Origin: an uncultured Collinsella sp.
GTDB lineage: Bacteria > Actinomycetota > Coriobacteriia > Coriobacteriales > Coriobacteriaceae
Direction: 5' to 3'
DNA length: 7,811 nt
Assembly (NCBI GenBank): GCA_900541785.1
Contig: UQKY01000065.1
Location: 1 to 7,811, forward strand
The first letter of the stretch is position 1, and each line of letters starts with the position of its first letter. Shown piece by piece: positions 7,257 through 7,811 of this stretch. A program made the position numbers and the translations under genes. Below the pieces are notes generated by a model. The model saw only the letters and a program-made list of their open reading frames with translations, was not told where the DNA came from and did no database searches.

Positions 7257-7388
7257 CTACCTGATGATCGACTCAATATCTCGGCTTTTATATAGCAGTC
7301 GGCGGACTTCCATAACGTCGTCGATGACGACATAACTGAGGTCCTCCCACAATAGGGGAAGATAGCGGAGCTTATAGGGCCTGTTCAT
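7257..7388 (-). pseudogene. RelE/ParE-type toxin remnant with internal in-frame deletion
   Basis: The frame encodes 43 residues. The first 17 (NRPYKLRYLPLLWEDL after Met) resemble the start of RelE/ParE-superfamily toxins, where a strand with an YKLRYLP-type pattern leads into helix 1. The last part (YVVIDDVMEVRRLLYKSRDI, 19-38) resembles the C-terminal end of the same toxins, where a VFYVVIDD-type strand precedes the final V-x-V-x-R-hhY-x-x-R-D strand. Full toxins of this class are about 90-105 residues, so some 50-60 central residues, including the remaining helices and core strands, appear to be missing with the frame kept. The ATG overlaps the antitoxin gene by 17 nt, the normal arrangement for such pairs. 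The product is very unlikely to be an active RNase or gyrase poison. Homology is judged by eye; a short novel peptide is the alternative. Confidence 0.72.
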
Positions 7389-7647
7389 CGAGACCGCCGT
7401 TGAGCATTTTTCTGACAGAGCCAAAGACATCGTCGTGTGTATAGCGAAGTTGCATGCTGGCAGCCTGACGATCAGCGGCATCAAGTGCGCTCTCGATTGT
7501 ATTGCTCAGTGACTTGTACTGCTCAAAGCTCATGACGACCATAGAGCCCCGCCCGTTTTTAGTTAGAAAAACCGGACCCTCTTGTTCGACTTCGCGTTCA
7601 ACGTCCGGGTAGTGATTTCTAAGATCTGAGACTGGCCTAATATTCAC
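7372..7647 (-). CDS. Type II antitoxin, Phd/YefM family
   Basis: A 91-residue protein with the family pattern: NIRPVSDLRNHYPDVEREV (2-20) forms the N-terminal DNA-binding strand and helix, and GPVFLTKNGRGSMVVMSFEQY (24-44) is the conserved beta-hairpin plus helix start. The C-terminal half (about 48-91) would wrap and neutralise a toxin. It would also repress its own promoter. The start is a GTG at 7647, chosen because AGGAGG lies 5 nt upstream (7653-7658 on this strand) and the conserved domain begins at once. The frame remains open upstream to 7785, but that part runs through the operator and repeat copy 2 and shows no family similarity. The partner gene downstream looks internally deleted, so this antitoxin is probably an orphan. 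It may persist as an autoregulator or by neutralising related toxins elsewhere. Confidence 0.88.
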   Translation of the reverse strand: MNIRPVSDLRNHYPDVEREVEQEGPVFLTKNGRGSMVVMSFEQYKSLSNTIESALDAADRQAASMQLRYTHDDVFGSVRKMLNGGLDEQAL

Positions 7648-7652
7648 AGCTA

Positions 7653-7658
7653 CCTCCT
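7653..7658 (-). promoter_or_regulatory. Shine-Dalgarno site that fixes the antitoxin GTG start
   Basis: AGGAGG on the minus strand, 5 nt before the GTG at 7647. It is the strongest ribosome-binding sequence in the locus and rules against the 46-residue longer reading that begins at 7785. Confidence 0.85.
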
Positions 7659-7662
7659 GAGC

Positions 7663-7690
7663 TATCAGGATATTATCGTAATTATGATAA
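7663..7690 (-). promoter_or_regulatory. Likely autoregulatory operator and promoter core of the toxin-antitoxin locus
   Basis: An 18-bp AT-rich near-palindrome, TTATCGTAATTATGATAA (7673-7690, one mismatched pair), is followed directly by a second smaller palindrome TATCAGGATA (7663-7672). Both share TATC/GATA half sites. On the minus strand this region also contains -10-like hexamers (GATAAT at 7677-7672, CATAAT at 7686-7681), though no good -35 was found. Phd/YefM antitoxins typically repress their own promoter by binding paired palindromes overlapping the -10, so position and symmetry fit. The binding itself is inferred. Confidence 0.6.
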
Positions 7691-7709
7691 CAGAGTTGAG
7701 ATTTGGGAT

Positions 7710-7811
7710 GGGAGCCCCCGAGAGCGGCGGGAGCCGGGCGGCGCATATGAACTTTATCGCGAGTTCCGCACGCAAAGGAAAGCACTTAATGTGCTTTCCG
7801 TCTTGCGCAGG
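7710..7811. repeat. Palindromic repeat element, copy 2, cut by the window end
   Basis: A second member of the element at 6998-7154, with its core in the opposite orientation. It shares 30 identical bases (7743-7772, starting GCATATGAACTTTATCGCGA) with the minus strand of copy 1. A hairpin of the same size follows, GGAAAGCAC (7777-7785), loop TTAAT, GTGCTTTCC (7791-7799), extended by CGCAA (7771-7775) with TTGCG (7803-7807). GC-rich sequence (about 7710-7742) replaces the outer arm of copy 1 with a different sequence. The window stops at the CAGG shared with copy 1, so the right arm is not visible. The left boundary is estimated by alignment to copy 1. Confidence 0.8.

Noticed and set aside
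5906..7333. Long minus-strand open frame (475 codons) antisense to tsaD and running through the palindromic element
   Set aside because: Composition is that of an antisense shadow of a GC-rich gene (Arg/His/Ala-rich, no domain), it has no ribosome-binding site, and it crosses the repeat and the toxin remnant. The part over 7155-7256 was considered as a decayed gene tail, but no family was recognised.
7648..7785. Longer N-terminus for the antitoxin, starting at 7785
   Set aside because: The added 46 residues translate the operator and repeat copy 2, match no family and have no ribosome-binding site. The GTG at 7647 has AGGAGG at ideal distance.
6998..7811. CRISPR array
   Set aside because: Only two repeat copies, in opposite orientation and about 590 bp apart, each with long palindromic arms; no regular spacers and no cas genes.

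Overview
The window looks like core chromosome of a moderately GC-rich actinobacterium of the class Coriobacteriia, most likely Collinsella or a close relative. This is an inference. It rests on the gene order acpS - nnr - alr - uracil-DNA glycosylase - tsaE - tsaB/rimI/tsaD, on the three-part Tsa fusion, and on protein character. No rRNA, tRNA or other taxonomic marker is present to confirm it.

Layout. Positions 24-56 hold a strong intrinsic terminator that closes an upstream gene outside the window. A likely promoter at 103-132 then drives one compact plus-strand operon from 162 to 6985. Its order is: AcpS holo-ACP synthase with an unusual C-terminal coiled-coil extension; bifunctional NAD(P)H-hydrate epimerase/dehydratase; alanine racemase; a family 4 iron-sulfur uracil-DNA glycosylase; TsaE; and a 794-residue TsaB-RimI-TsaD fusion. 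Gaps between genes are 0 to 9 nt, and the last pair overlaps by 14 nt, so co-transcription and translational coupling are likely. The products serve general housekeeping: carrier-protein activation, repair of damaged NAD(P)H, D-alanine supply for peptidoglycan, removal of uracil from DNA, and t6A37 modification of tRNA. TsaC/TsaC2, which makes the threonylcarbamoyl-adenylate substrate, is not in the window.

The last 0.8 kb (6986-7811) is accessory in character. It starts with a near-perfect palindromic element (6998-7154; 44-bp inverted arms with one mismatch, around an inner hairpin). An AT-richer minus-strand toxin-antitoxin locus follows. Its Phd/YefM-type antitoxin is intact, but the RelE/ParE-type toxin appears to have lost its middle by an in-frame deletion. 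A second copy of the palindromic element begins near 7710 and is cut by the window end. The two copies share a 30-bp core and a hairpin at the same place, but three stem base pairs differ with compensating changes on both arms. This repeat family and the toxin remnant between its copies are the most interesting parts of the window.
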